Assembly (NCBI RefSeq): GCF_002848345.1
Contig: NZ_CP025429.1
Span: 434,001 to 498,000, forward strand
Length of the DNA stretch: 64,000 nucleotides
Source: Chromobacterium sp. ATCC 53434
GTDB lineage: Bacteria > Pseudomonadota > Gammaproteobacteria > Burkholderiales > Chromobacteriaceae
Reading direction: 5' to 3'
The notes under the pieces are model-generated. The model was not told the origin of the DNA. It did no database searches and saw nothing but the letters and a program-made list of their open reading frames with translations. This document shows positions 9,165 through 17,492 of this stretch, in pieces (position 1 is the stretch's first letter; every line of letters starts with the position of its first letter). Made by a program: the position numbers and the translations under genes.

Positions 9165-10652
9165 ATGCGAAAGCCGTTATTCATCTTCGAGATGGCCAAC
9201 AACCACATGGGCAATGTCGATCACGGCATTGCGCTGATCCGCGCGATACGCGAATCCTGCCAGGGCTTCGATTTCGACTTCGGCTTCAAGCTGCAGTACC
9301 GCCATCTGGACACCTTCATCCACTCCAGCTTCCGCGGCCGCGACGACGTCAAATACGTCAAGCGCTTCGAGGAGACCCGGCTGCAGCCGGAACAGATGTT
9401 GCGGCTGGTGAGCGAAATGAAGGCGCAGGGCTTCAAGACCGTCTGCACGCCGTTCGACGAGGCCTCGGTGGACCTGATCGAGGAACACGGCATCGAGATC
9501 ATCAAGATCGCCAGCTGCTCGTTCACCGACTGGCCGCTGCTTGAGCGCATCGCGCGCAGCGACAAGCCGGTGGTGGCCTCCACCGCCGGCGCGCGGCGCG
9601 AGGACATCGACAATGTCGTCAGCTTCATGCTGCACCGGGACAAGGACCTGACCGTCATGCACTGCGTGGCCGAGTATCCGACCCCGGACGAGAACCTGCA
9701 CCTGGCGCGGATCAAGCAGCTGCGCGAGCAGTACGCCGGCGTGCGCATCGGTTATTCGACGCACGAGGACCCGGAGTTGATGGAGCCGGTGATGCTGGCC
9801 GTCGCCCAGGGCGCGACGGTGTTCGAAAAGCACGTGGCGCTGCCGACCGAGCAGTACGCCGCCAATAATTACTCGGCGACGCCGGAGCAGATCCGCCGCT
9901 GGATACAGGCCGCCGCCCGCGCCTTCGCGATGCTGGGCGACGGCACGTGCGACCCGGCGTCGGCGACCGAGCAGGCCAGCCTGCGCTCCCTGCGCCGCGG
10001 CGTGTTCGCCACCCGGCCGATCAAGGCCGGAGAGAGCCTTTCCGCCGACAACGTCACTTTCGCCTTCCCGCCGGTGGAAGGACAGCTGACCGCCAACGAA
10101 TGGTCGAAGTACACCCATTACACCGCCACCGCCGACATCGCCGTCGACGCGCCGGTGATGGGCGCGCAACTGCAGCCGCAGCATCTGCGCGACAAGGTGA
10201 TGAAGACGGTGGACGCCGTCAAGGCGCTGTTCAAGACCGCCAACATCGTCGTGCCGGGCCGCTCGGATCTGGAGATATCGCACCATTACGGCCTGGAGCG
10301 CTTCGACGAGTTCGGTCTGTCGATGCTGACGGTGATCAACCGCGAGTACTGCAAGAAGCTGATCGTGATGCTGCCGGGCCAGACCCATCCAGAGCAGTAC
10401 CACCTGAAGAAGGAAGAGACCTTCATCGTGCTGTACGGCGACATCGCCATCTGGCTGGACGGCGAGGAGCGCCAGGCGCGGGCCGGCGACGTGATCACCG
10501 TGCAGCGCGGCGTGCGCCACCGCTTCCACACCGCCGGCGGCGTGGTGTTCGAGGAGATTTCGTCCACCCACTTCAAGGACGACTCCTACTACACCGACGA
10601 GGCGATCAGCGCCAACAAGGACCGCAAGACCCATTTGACTTACTGGATGTGA
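9165..10652 (+). CDS. NeuB-family sialic acid synthase-like protein fused to a C-terminal cupin
   Basis: 495-residue fusion. Residues 1-270 are a NeuB/SpsE TIM barrel, the type that condenses phosphoenolpyruvate with a sugar to give a nonulosonic acid: EMANNHMGN at 9-17, GFKLQ, IIKIASCSFTDW, VMHCVAEYPTPDENL, GYSTHEDPE and ATVFEKHVAL are all present. Residues about 272-345 form the SAF (antifreeze-like) domain. Residues about 360-495 are a cupin with HPEQYHLKKEET and GDVITVQRGVRHRF, which supply plausible metal or sugar ligands. No NeuA or NeuC partner lies nearby, so the substrate is unknown. The ATG at 9165 follows AAGAGAGGCCCATC, 15 nt after rfbH. Confidence 0.88.
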   Translation: MRKPLFIFEMANNHMGNVDHGIALIRAIRESCQGFDFDFGFKLQYRHLDTFIHSSFRGRDDVKYVKRFEETRLQPEQMLRLVSEMKAQGFKTVCTPFDEASVDLIEEHGIEIIKIASCSFTDWPLLERIARSDKPVVASTAGARREDIDNVVSFMLHRDKDLTVMHCVAEYPTPDENLHLARIKQLREQYAGVRIGYSTHEDPELMEPVMLAVAQGATVFEKHVALPTEQYAANNYSATPEQIRRWIQAAARAFAMLGDGTCDPASATEQASLRSLRRGVFATRPIKAGESLSADNVTFAFPPVEGQLTANEWSKYTHYTATADIAVDAPVMGAQLQPQHLRDKVMKTVDAVKALFKTANIVVPGRSDLEISHHYGLERFDEFGLSMLTVINREYCKKLIVMLPGQTHPEQYHLKKEETFIVLYGDIAIWLDGEERQARAGDVITVQRGVRHRFHTAGGVVFEEISSTHFKDDSYYTDEAISANKDRKTHLTYWM

Positions 10653-10654
10653 CG

Positions 10655-12484
10655 ATGACCGCCAAGCTTGTCCGCTTATCGGACTATGTGATGGATTTCC
10701 TGGCCGCGCGCGGCGTGCGCCATGTGTTTCTGCTGCCCGGCGGCGGCGCGATGCATCTGAACGATGCCATCGCGCTGCAGCCCGATCTGACCCCCGTTCA
10801 CTGTCACCACGAGCAGGCCTGCGGCATCGCCGCCGAGGCCTACGGCCGGCAGACCGGCCGGGCCGGCGTCGCGATGGTGACCACCGGTCCCGGCGCCACC
10901 AACATCCTGACGCCGGTGGCCGGCGCCTGGATAGAATCGCTGCCGCTGCTGGTGATCTCCGGCCAGGTGAAGCGCGCCGACCTGCTGCAGGGCAGCGGCT
11001 TGCGCCAGAAGGGCGTGCAGGAGGTCGACATCGTCGCGATGGCCAGGCCGGTCACCAAGTACGCCGTCACCGTCACCGACCCGCAAGCGATACGCCGGCA
11101 TCTGGAGGAGGCGCTGCATCTGGCGCATGACGGCCGTCCCGGCCCGGTGTGGCTGGACATCCCGCTGGACGTGCAGGCCGCGACGATAGATCCCGCCGGC
11201 CTGGCGGGCTATCAGCCGGAGGCGGAAGCCGCGCCGACCGGTCAAGACTATGTCGCCGCCATCGCCGAGATGCTGCGGCAGGCCGAGCGGCCGCTGATCC
11301 TGGCCGGCCACGGCGTGCGCATCGCCGGCGGCGCCGACGCGCTGCGTCGCCTCAGCGAAACGCTGCAAGTGCCGGTGGCCGCCACCTGGAACGCGATGGA
11401 CCTGGTGCCGTGGGACAGCCCGCTGTGCGCCGGCCGTCCCGGCGTCGTTGCGCTGCGGCCCGGCAATTTCGCGGTGCAGAACTGCGACCTGCTGATCGCC
11501 ATCGGCAGCCGCCTCGACAACATCCTCACCGCCTACAACCCGAAAGGCTTCGCCCGCGCGGCGCGCAAGGTCGTCGTCGACGTCGACGCCGCCGAGATCG
11601 CCAAGCTGGACATGGAGATCGAGCTGCCGCTGGTGATGGACGCCAAACAGTGCCTGGACGGCCTGTTGGCCGCCGCCGACAGCCTGCCGCAGGCGCGGTG
11701 GCAGCCGTGGCTGGACCGCTGCGCCGACTGGAAGCGCCGCTATCCGGTGCAGGACGGCGCGCCGTTCCCGACGCGCGGCGAGATCAACCACTACCATTTC
11801 GTCGACGCGCTGTCCGACGCCGCGCCGGAGAACACGCTGATCTCCACCGGCAGCTCCGGCCTGGCGGTCGAGGTGTTCTACACCGCCTTCCGCAACAAGC
11901 CGGGCCAGCGCGTGTTCCTGACCTCGGGCCTCGGTTCGATGGGCTACGGCCTGCCGGCGGCGATAGGCGCCTGCCTCGGCAACGGTTCCAAGCCGATGAT
12001 CGCCGTCGAGAGCGACGGCAGCCTGCAGCTGAACCTGCAGGAGCTGGCGACGCTGGCGGCGCTGCGGCTGCCTATCCGGCTGTTCATCATGAACAACAAC
12101 GGCTACGCGTCGATACGCAATACCCAGCGCAACTACTTCCAGAGCCGCTACGTCGGCACCGGGCCGGAAGCCGGCGTGGTGATCCCCGACGTGCTGGAGC
12201 TGGCCGAAGCCTACGGCCTGCCGGCGATGCGCATAGCGGGCGTCGAGGAGCTGGCCGACGGCCTGGCCGCGGCGCTGGCCCACCCGGGCCCGATACTGTG
12301 CGACGTCAGGCTGAACGAGAGCGAGACGCTGCAGCCGAAGGCCGCCGCCCTGCCGCAGCCGGACGGCAGCATGCTGTCGATGCCGCTGGAGGACATGTCG
12401 CCGTTGCTGCCGCTGGAGACGCTGCGCGCCGAAATGCTGATCCCGTTGTTACCGGCGTCCGAAGCCGCCAAGCGGGGCGCCTGA
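10655..12484 (+). CDS. Thiamine-diphosphate enzyme, acetolactate-synthase-like (possible YerE-type sugar two-carbon transferase)
   Basis: 609-residue ThDP-dependent enzyme with the three-domain acetolactate synthase layout. The catalytic glutamate region HCHHEQACGIAAEAYGR is near 47-63; the central domain is intact; the ThDP/Mg motif in the C-terminal domain is ESDGS...IMNNNGY. Biosynthetic acetolactate synthase is unlikely in this setting. Known relatives inside CDP-3,6-dideoxysugar clusters (YerE of Yersinia) add an acetyl unit from pyruvate to the 4-keto sugar, giving a branched yersiniose-type sugar; that role is inferred from the rfbFGH neighbours. It starts 2 nt after the NeuB-cupin stop and is followed after 3 nt by the methyltransferase. 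Confidence 0.82.
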   Translation: MTAKLVRLSDYVMDFLAARGVRHVFLLPGGGAMHLNDAIALQPDLTPVHCHHEQACGIAAEAYGRQTGRAGVAMVTTGPGATNILTPVAGAWIESLPLLVISGQVKRADLLQGSGLRQKGVQEVDIVAMARPVTKYAVTVTDPQAIRRHLEEALHLAHDGRPGPVWLDIPLDVQAATIDPAGLAGYQPEAEAAPTGQDYVAAIAEMLRQAERPLILAGHGVRIAGGADALRRLSETLQVPVAATWNAMDLVPWDSPLCAGRPGVVALRPGNFAVQNCDLLIAIGSRLDNILTAYNPKGFARAARKVVVDVDAAEIAKLDMEIELPLVMDAKQCLDGLLAAADSLPQARWQPWLDRCADWKRRYPVQDGAPFPTRGEINHYHFVDALSDAAPENTLISTGSSGLAVEVFYTAFRNKPGQRVFLTSGLGSMGYGLPAAIGACLGNGSKPMIAVESDGSLQLNLQELATLAALRLPIRLFIMNNNGYASIRNTQRNYFQSRYVGTGPEAGVVIPDVLELAEAYGLPAMRIAGVEELADGLAAALAHPGPILCDVRLNESETLQPKAAALPQPDGSMLSMPLEDMSPLLPLETLRAEMLIPLLPASEAAKRGA

Positions 12485-12487
12485 GCG

Positions 12488-13648
12488 ATGGCCGCCATCG
12501 AGCACTGCCGCCTCTGCGCGCAGCCGCTGTTTGCCCGGCCGTTGCTGGTGCAGGACGACATGCCGGCCGCCGCCCAGGGCCTGCCGACCGCCGAGGGGCT
12601 GGACGCCGACCGCGGCGTGAGGCTGGCCCTGCGCCAGTGCGGCGGCTGCGGCCTGGCGCAGCTGGACGCCGAACCGGTGCCGTACTGGCGCGACGTGATT
12701 CGCGCCGCCGGCATCTCGCCGGAGATGCGCGATTTCCGTCTGCGGCAGTTCCGCGCCTGGCTGGACGGGCACGGCCTGGCCGGCCGCAAGGTGCTGGAGG
12801 TCGGCTGCGGCCGCGGCGAATACCTGTCGCTGCTGGCCGAGGCCGGCGCCGACGCCCACGGCGTCGAGCATCTCGAGGCCTCGGTCGACGCCTGTTCCGC
12901 GGCCGGGCTGTCGGTGGAGCGCGGCTTCGTCGACGGTCCCGAGACGCGGCTGGCCGCCGGGCCGTTCGACGGCTTCATGATCCTGAACTTCCTCGAGCAC
13001 ATCCCGACCGCCCACCTGACGCTGCAAGGCATCGCCGCCAATCTGGCCGACGGCGCCGTCGGCATGGTGGAAGTGCCCAATTTCGACATGATCGTCGACA
13101 AGGGCCTGTTCGCCGAATTCATCCCGGACCATCTGTTCTACTTCACCGAAGGCACGCTGAGGCGTCTGCTGGAGGCCAACGGTTTCGAGGTGCTGGATTG
13201 CCGCGCCGAATGGCACGACTACGTGCTGTCGGCCATTGTCAGGAAGCGCGCGCCGCAGGACCTGTCCGGCCTGATCGGCTGCGAGGCGGCGCTGCGCGCG
13301 TCCTTCGACGATTTCCTCGGCCGCTTCGAGCCGGGCCGGGTGGCGATCTGGGGCGCCGGCCATCAGGCGCTGGCGCTGATCAGCCTGATGGGCATCGCCG
13401 ACCGCGTCCGCTATGTGCTCGATTCGGCGCCGTTCAAGCAGGGGCGCTACACGCCGGCCACCCACCTGCCCATCGTGGCGCCGGAGCGGCTGCTGGACGG
13501 CGAGGTGGACGCGGTCATCGTTCTGGCGGCAAGCTATTCGGCCGAGGTGGTGCGCCAGATCCAGGCCCGGCACGGCGAGCGCTTCGCCATCGCCAGGCTG
13601 GACGACAACCGCCTGCAGACCGTTTCCCCGGAGGCCCGGCCATGTTGA
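12488..13648 (+). CDS. NDP-hexose C-methyltransferase (zinc-binding + SAM + C-terminal domain)
   Basis: 386-residue protein with the three domains of TylC3/NovU-type sugar C-methyltransferases. They are an N-terminal zinc-binding segment (CRLC at 7-10 and CGGCG near 53-57), a class I SAM domain with VLEVGCGRGEYLSLLAEAG near 102-120, and a C-terminal domain with a second Rossmann-like stretch VAIWGAGHQALALISLMG near 285-302. Enzymes of this type methylate carbon 3 or 5 of 4-keto deoxysugars. It overlaps the Nudix gene by 7 bp. Together with the ThDP enzyme it predicts a carbon-branched, C-methylated sugar. Confidence 0.88.
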   Translation: MAAIEHCRLCAQPLFARPLLVQDDMPAAAQGLPTAEGLDADRGVRLALRQCGGCGLAQLDAEPVPYWRDVIRAAGISPEMRDFRLRQFRAWLDGHGLAGRKVLEVGCGRGEYLSLLAEAGADAHGVEHLEASVDACSAAGLSVERGFVDGPETRLAAGPFDGFMILNFLEHIPTAHLTLQGIAANLADGAVGMVEVPNFDMIVDKGLFAEFIPDHLFYFTEGTLRRLLEANGFEVLDCRAEWHDYVLSAIVRKRAPQDLSGLIGCEAALRASFDDFLGRFEPGRVAIWGAGHQALALISLMGIADRVRYVLDSAPFKQGRYTPATHLPIVAPERLLDGEVDAVIVLAASYSAEVVRQIQARHGERFAIARLDDNRLQTVSPEARPC

Positions 13649-14232
13649 ACCATTCGATAGACCGGCAACAGGCCGTGCTCGACGCGATAGACACCTTGCG
13701 CCAGGCGGTCGGCTCGGCGCGCGAAGGCCTGCCGGAGGACATCTTCCTGTTCGTCAGCAGCCTGACGCCGCTGATCAACGTCGACCTACTGATACGCGAC
13801 GAGCAGGGCAGGACGCTGCTGACCTGGCGCGACGACCGCTATTGCGGTCCCGGCTGGCACATACCGGGCGGCATCATCCGTTTCAAGGAGCGTTCGGCCG
13901 ACCGCATCGCCGCCGTCGCCGCCGACGAGCTGGGCGCCAGCGTCAGTTTCGACACCCGTCCGTTGTGCCGGCACGAGATGCTGACGCCGACGCGCGACGT
14001 CCGCGGCCATTTCATCTCGCTGCTGCACGCCTGCCGCCTCAACACGCTGCCCGATCCCGCGCGCCGCTTCGACCCGGCGGCGCCGCGCGCCGGCGACTGG
14101 GCATGGCATTCGCATTGCCCGGACAATCTGGTGCCGGTGCAGCGGGTCTACCGCGACTACATCGATGGCGATCCCGGCGCGCAGCAGGCGCCGACGATTC
14201 AAGTTTCGGGCGGAAATGCCGAAGACCATTAG
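13642..14232 (+). CDS. Nudix hydrolase, GDP-mannose mannosylhydrolase-like
   Basis: 196-residue Nudix-fold protein resembling Gmm/WcaH, which hydrolyse nucleotide sugars. Sequence features are NVDLLIRDEQGRTLLTWR, then GPGWHIPGGIIRFKE and an altered Nudix box in which the usual REUxEE core reads AVAADE, as Gmm-type proteins also depart from the standard box. It may remove or edit CDP-sugar intermediates; the substrate is not shown by the sequence. The start ATG lies inside the end of the methyltransferase gene. The downstream radical SAM gene has its own leader of about 130 nt. Confidence 0.82.
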   Translation: MLNHSIDRQQAVLDAIDTLRQAVGSAREGLPEDIFLFVSSLTPLINVDLLIRDEQGRTLLTWRDDRYCGPGWHIPGGIIRFKERSADRIAAVAADELGASVSFDTRPLCRHEMLTPTRDVRGHFISLLHACRLNTLPDPARRFDPAAPRAGDWAWHSHCPDNLVPVQRVYRDYIDGDPGAQQAPTIQVSGGNAEDH

Positions 14233-14364
14233 TAGAAATGCGCAAACGAATAAGCAGACAGAATCGATATTCTGCACAGCCTCTCTGATACACTCGAAAC
14301 AGCTGACTGCCATCGCGAACGGCTTGCGGCCATTGTGCCGCCGCGATGGTTAGGAGACACCATA

Positions 14365-15477
14365 ATGAACGCTCCTCTGGAAACCACCAATCTGGCCCTG
14401 AGCCAGGCAGAGCAGGCCAAGCGCAACGATCTGGCGCAGCGCAAGCCCTATGTCGCGGCCAAGCTGGCGCGCATCGCCGAAATGGAAGAGCGGGGCGAGA
14501 TCAGCCCCATCATCCGGCTGGAAAAGAGCTATCTGTGCAATTTCAAATGCACGCACTGCTCGGCCGAATACTATATGGACCGCCACCTGAAGAATGTGAT
14601 CAAGGTGGTCGATACCCGCAGCAAGATGGAGTACGACGACATCCGCAACCTGTCGCGCCAGGCCGACGAGCTGGGTCTGGCCCGCTTCGTGATCACCGGC
14701 GGCGAGCCGCTGGTGATGAAGGACTTCGACCAGGTGATCGAGGCGCTGGATCCGGACAAGCACTACATCATCACCGACAGCAACGGCTGGTTCCTGGACC
14801 TGGAGCGCGCCAAGCACCTGAAGGCCATCGGCGTCGAGAAGGTGCAGATCTCGCTGGACAGCTTCGTCGAGAAGGACCATGACAACTTCCGCAACAAGCC
14901 CGGCTCGTACAAGCGGGTGCTGCGCGCGGTGGATGCCTGCATGGAAGCCGGCTTGAACCTGATCCTGTCGACGGTGCTGGTCAAGGGCCGGGCCAGGACC
15001 GAGGAATTCCGCCAGATGTGCGAATACGTCACCGCGCGCGGCATCGGCCTGTACGTGTCCTACGCCAAGCCGACCGGCTCGTGCACCGAACACCCGGAAT
15101 TCGTCATCGAGAAAGAGGACGCCGACATCCTGCGCCAGCTGGAGAAGGAGTACAACGTCTTCTCTCACATGACGCCGTCCTATGGTTCGCACAAGGGCTG
15201 CATCACCGTCAAGGGCATCATCACCGTGACCTCGACGATGGAAGTGACGCCGTGCCCGTACATCGACTTCTCGATAGGCAATCTGCGCGAGACCTCGTTG
15301 AAGGAAGTCTTGGCGCGCGGCATGCGCAATCCGTGGCTGGGGCCCCATCGCCCCGACTGCCTGATCGGCGAAGACCCGAAATTCATCAAGATCCACACGG
15401 AAAAGACCGCCGGCGCCAAGTTGCTGCCGCTGCCGTGGGGACAGGGCTTCTCCGACAACGACTCGCTGTACGATTGA
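14365..15477 (+). CDS. Radical SAM protein with C-terminal SPASM/twitch-like cysteines
   Basis: 370-residue radical SAM enzyme. The [4Fe-4S]-SAM motif CNFKCTHC lies at residues 58-65, FVITGGEPLVMKDF follows at the expected place, and late cysteines (HKGCITV, VTPCPYIDFSIGNL, RPDCLIGED) suggest an auxiliary cluster of the SPASM or twitch kind. The reaction is unknown; in this sugar cluster it may act on a nucleotide sugar, as some radical SAM dehydratases and epimerases do, or on a protein. The ATG at 14365 follows TTAGGAGACACCATA; an in-frame ATG at 14335 has no ribosome site. Confidence 0.87.
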   Translation: MNAPLETTNLALSQAEQAKRNDLAQRKPYVAAKLARIAEMEERGEISPIIRLEKSYLCNFKCTHCSAEYYMDRHLKNVIKVVDTRSKMEYDDIRNLSRQADELGLARFVITGGEPLVMKDFDQVIEALDPDKHYIITDSNGWFLDLERAKHLKAIGVEKVQISLDSFVEKDHDNFRNKPGSYKRVLRAVDACMEAGLNLILSTVLVKGRARTEEFRQMCEYVTARGIGLYVSYAKPTGSCTEHPEFVIEKEDADILRQLEKEYNVFSHMTPSYGSHKGCITVKGIITVTSTMEVTPCPYIDFSIGNLRETSLKEVLARGMRNPWLGPHRPDCLIGEDPKFIKIHTEKTAGAKLLPLPWGQGFSDNDSLYD

Positions 15478-15517
15478 CGACGGCACGACCTACGGAACCA
15501 CGGTAAAGGCTTTACCC

Positions 15518-16339
15518 ATGAACGCACCAGACATGATCCAGCCCGGCTCCGCCGCCGCGGGCGACCGCGCGCCGCGCTTCGACCAACACGGCCGATGCCT
15601 GCCCCGCGCCGACACCCAGGCCGCCTGTCACAGCCGGACCCGGCGCTACTTTCTGCCGGCGCAGCCGAAGATGGACTACGCGGCGATACACCGCCGCATC
15701 GCCGGCCAGCTGGACGGCGCCGCGCCGGACGCCGCCGAATTCGAGCGGTTGGCCCGCGGCGTGCTCGCCGGCCTCGAGGCCGACCCGGCCACCCGCAATC
15801 TGCTGAACGGCGTCCACGTGCCCTTCTTCCTGCCGCAAGCCAGCCACGACGACATCGGCGAGGCGCTGGAAAGCCGCTATCTGCCGGCCTTGGAGCGGGT
15901 CTACGTCGAGGCCTTGCCGGAATACGGCTTCGTCAACCACCACAAGGCCGGCTTGTCCGGCATGCTGACGCCGGCCGACGGCTCCCGCCATCGGGATCTG
16001 ATCGCGGCGATGGCCCGCGGCCCGGTCGTCGGCGTCTATTTCCCCTGCCTGCTGGAATACTCGCTGCCGGCGGCGCTCGAACAGATGGCCGACCTGCCCG
16101 GCCATTTCCTGCTGGCCGGCGGCTACGACACCGCGGCGGCCTTCATCGGCTCGCCGGACCTGCTGCTGCGCAAGGACGGCTATCCGCCGCTGATGTGGCT
16201 GTCCGGGCTGGACAGCGAGAAGGAGGGCGTCGGCTATCACTTCGAAGCCTACGGCTACGACCTGACCTTCAACCGCCGCGTCCACCAGGGCATGGCGGCC
16301 GAGTACTGGGCCAGCGGCCTGGTGGTGCTGGCCCAGTAG
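15518..16339 (+). CDS. Unrecognised 273-aa protein of the sugar cluster
   Basis: I do not recognise a family. The protein is soluble, with no signal peptide or membrane segment. The N-terminal 30 residues look disordered, followed by a mixed helical domain with distinctive stretches HVPFFLPQASHDDIGEAL, VNHHKAGLSG, GVYFPCLLEYSLPAALEQM and LMWLSGLDSEKEGVGYHFEAYGYDL. Codon use matches the neighbours. It begins 40 nt after the radical SAM gene and ends 7 nt before the epimerase-like gene, so it is almost certainly expressed with them. A role in making or attaching the sugar is plausible from position only. Confidence 0.75.
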   Translation: MNAPDMIQPGSAAAGDRAPRFDQHGRCLPRADTQAACHSRTRRYFLPAQPKMDYAAIHRRIAGQLDGAAPDAAEFERLARGVLAGLEADPATRNLLNGVHVPFFLPQASHDDIGEALESRYLPALERVYVEALPEYGFVNHHKAGLSGMLTPADGSRHRDLIAAMARGPVVGVYFPCLLEYSLPAALEQMADLPGHFLLAGGYDTAAAFIGSPDLLLRKDGYPPLMWLSGLDSEKEGVGYHFEAYGYDLTFNRRVHQGMAAEYWASGLVVLAQ

Positions 16340-16346
16340 CCGCGGC

Positions 16347-17411
16347 ATGCCAGCCGTTTGTGACGTTCGCGGCCGGCTGGGCGCGGATCTCGACGCCATC
16401 CTGGTCCGCAAGCCCGAGGTATGGGAGGCGTTGCGCGGCGCCTCCCTGTTCGTCAGCGGCGGAACCGGATGGTTCGGCCGCTGGTTGCTGGAGGCCGTCG
16501 CCCACGCCAATGCCGCGCTGGGCGCCGATATCACGGTGCTGGCGCTGAGTCGCGATCCCGACGCCTTCGCGCGCCGGGCGCCGCATCTGGCCGCCAATCC
16601 GGCGATACGCTTCCATGCCGGCGATGTGCGCGACTTCACGTTTCCCAAGCAACGCTTCAGCCACTTCATCCACGCGGCCACGACATCGGCGCACGAAACC
16701 TTCAACGGCGAAGACCCGCTGAACAAGTTCGACACTCTGGTCGCCGGCACCCGGCGCGTGCTCGAGTTCGCCGCCGAGGCCGGCGCCGGGCATTTCCTGT
16801 TCACCAGTTCAGGCGCCGCCTACGGTCCGTCGCCGCAGGGCCTGCCGTTGCGGGAGGACGACCCGCTGGCGCCGGACACGATGGACCCGGCCAGCGCGCT
16901 GGGCCAGGCCAAGCGGGCGGCGGAATTCCTGTGCGCCGCCTATGCGCAGCGGCACGGCTGGCATCTGAGCGTCGCCCGCTGCTTTTCCTTCGTCGGCCCG
17001 TTCATGCCGCTGGACATTCACTATGCCATCGGCAATTTCATGCTGAGCGCGATGCGCAAAGAGCCTATCATCATCAAAGGGGACGGCAGTCCGTTCCGCT
17101 CCTACCTGTATATGGGGGATCTGGTGGTCTGGCTGCTGGCGCTGTTGCAGCGGCGGGGCGAGCCGCAGATGTTCAATGTGGGATCGGACGAGGCCGTGAC
17201 GATAGCCGAGCTGGCGCATCTGGTCCGGGACCGGGTCCATCCGGCGGGCGAGGTCAGGATACTGGGGCGGGCGGAGACCAGCGTCGGCAATCCGGTGCGC
17301 AATCTGTACGTGCCGGATATCGGCCGCGCCCGCGAGAGGCTGGGCCTGGCGCCGTGGACGCCGCTCGGCGACGCCGTGCAGTTTTCAGTCGAGGCGTTTC
17401 GCGGCGCGTGA
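16347..17411 (+). CDS. NAD(P)-dependent sugar epimerase/reductase-like protein lacking the catalytic tyrosine
   Basis: 354-residue extended short-chain dehydrogenase resembling NDP-sugar epimerases and 4-keto reductases. The cofactor motif SGGTGWFGRWLL is near 37-48, and FIHAATTSAHETF, FLFTSSGAAYG and ARCFSFVGPFMPLD are typical. At the position of the YxxxK catalytic pair the sequence is L185-G-Q-A-K189, so the lysine is kept but the tyrosine is leucine. The enzyme may be inactive as an oxidoreductase, use another acid, or serve a different role. It is the last gene of the tight sugar run; 81 nt separate it from the first large glycosyltransferase. Confidence 0.85.
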   Translation: MPAVCDVRGRLGADLDAILVRKPEVWEALRGASLFVSGGTGWFGRWLLEAVAHANAALGADITVLALSRDPDAFARRAPHLAANPAIRFHAGDVRDFTFPKQRFSHFIHAATTSAHETFNGEDPLNKFDTLVAGTRRVLEFAAEAGAGHFLFTSSGAAYGPSPQGLPLREDDPLAPDTMDPASALGQAKRAAEFLCAAYAQRHGWHLSVARCFSFVGPFMPLDIHYAIGNFMLSAMRKEPIIIKGDGSPFRSYLYMGDLVVWLLALLQRRGEPQMFNVGSDEAVTIAELAHLVRDRVHPAGEVRILGRAETSVGNPVRNLYVPDIGRARERLGLAPWTPLGDAVQFSVEAFRGA

Positions 17412-17492
17412 CGCGGTTTCGCCGGATGGCCAGCCGGCGTCGCGATAGCGGCGCCGGTTTCTCATGCTTGAGAATCAAGAAAGCAAGAAAAT

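Noticed and set aside
10676-12283. A 535-codon minus-strand frame opposite the ThDP enzyme
   Set aside because: Composition is His/Gln/Arg/Gly-rich shadow sequence with no domain; the sense frame is a full ThDP enzyme.
10655-12484. Annotation of the ThDP enzyme as a biosynthetic acetolactate synthase (ilvB)
   Set aside because: There is no ilvN small subunit or other branched-chain amino acid gene; it is embedded in the CDP-sugar run, so a YerE-like role is more likely.
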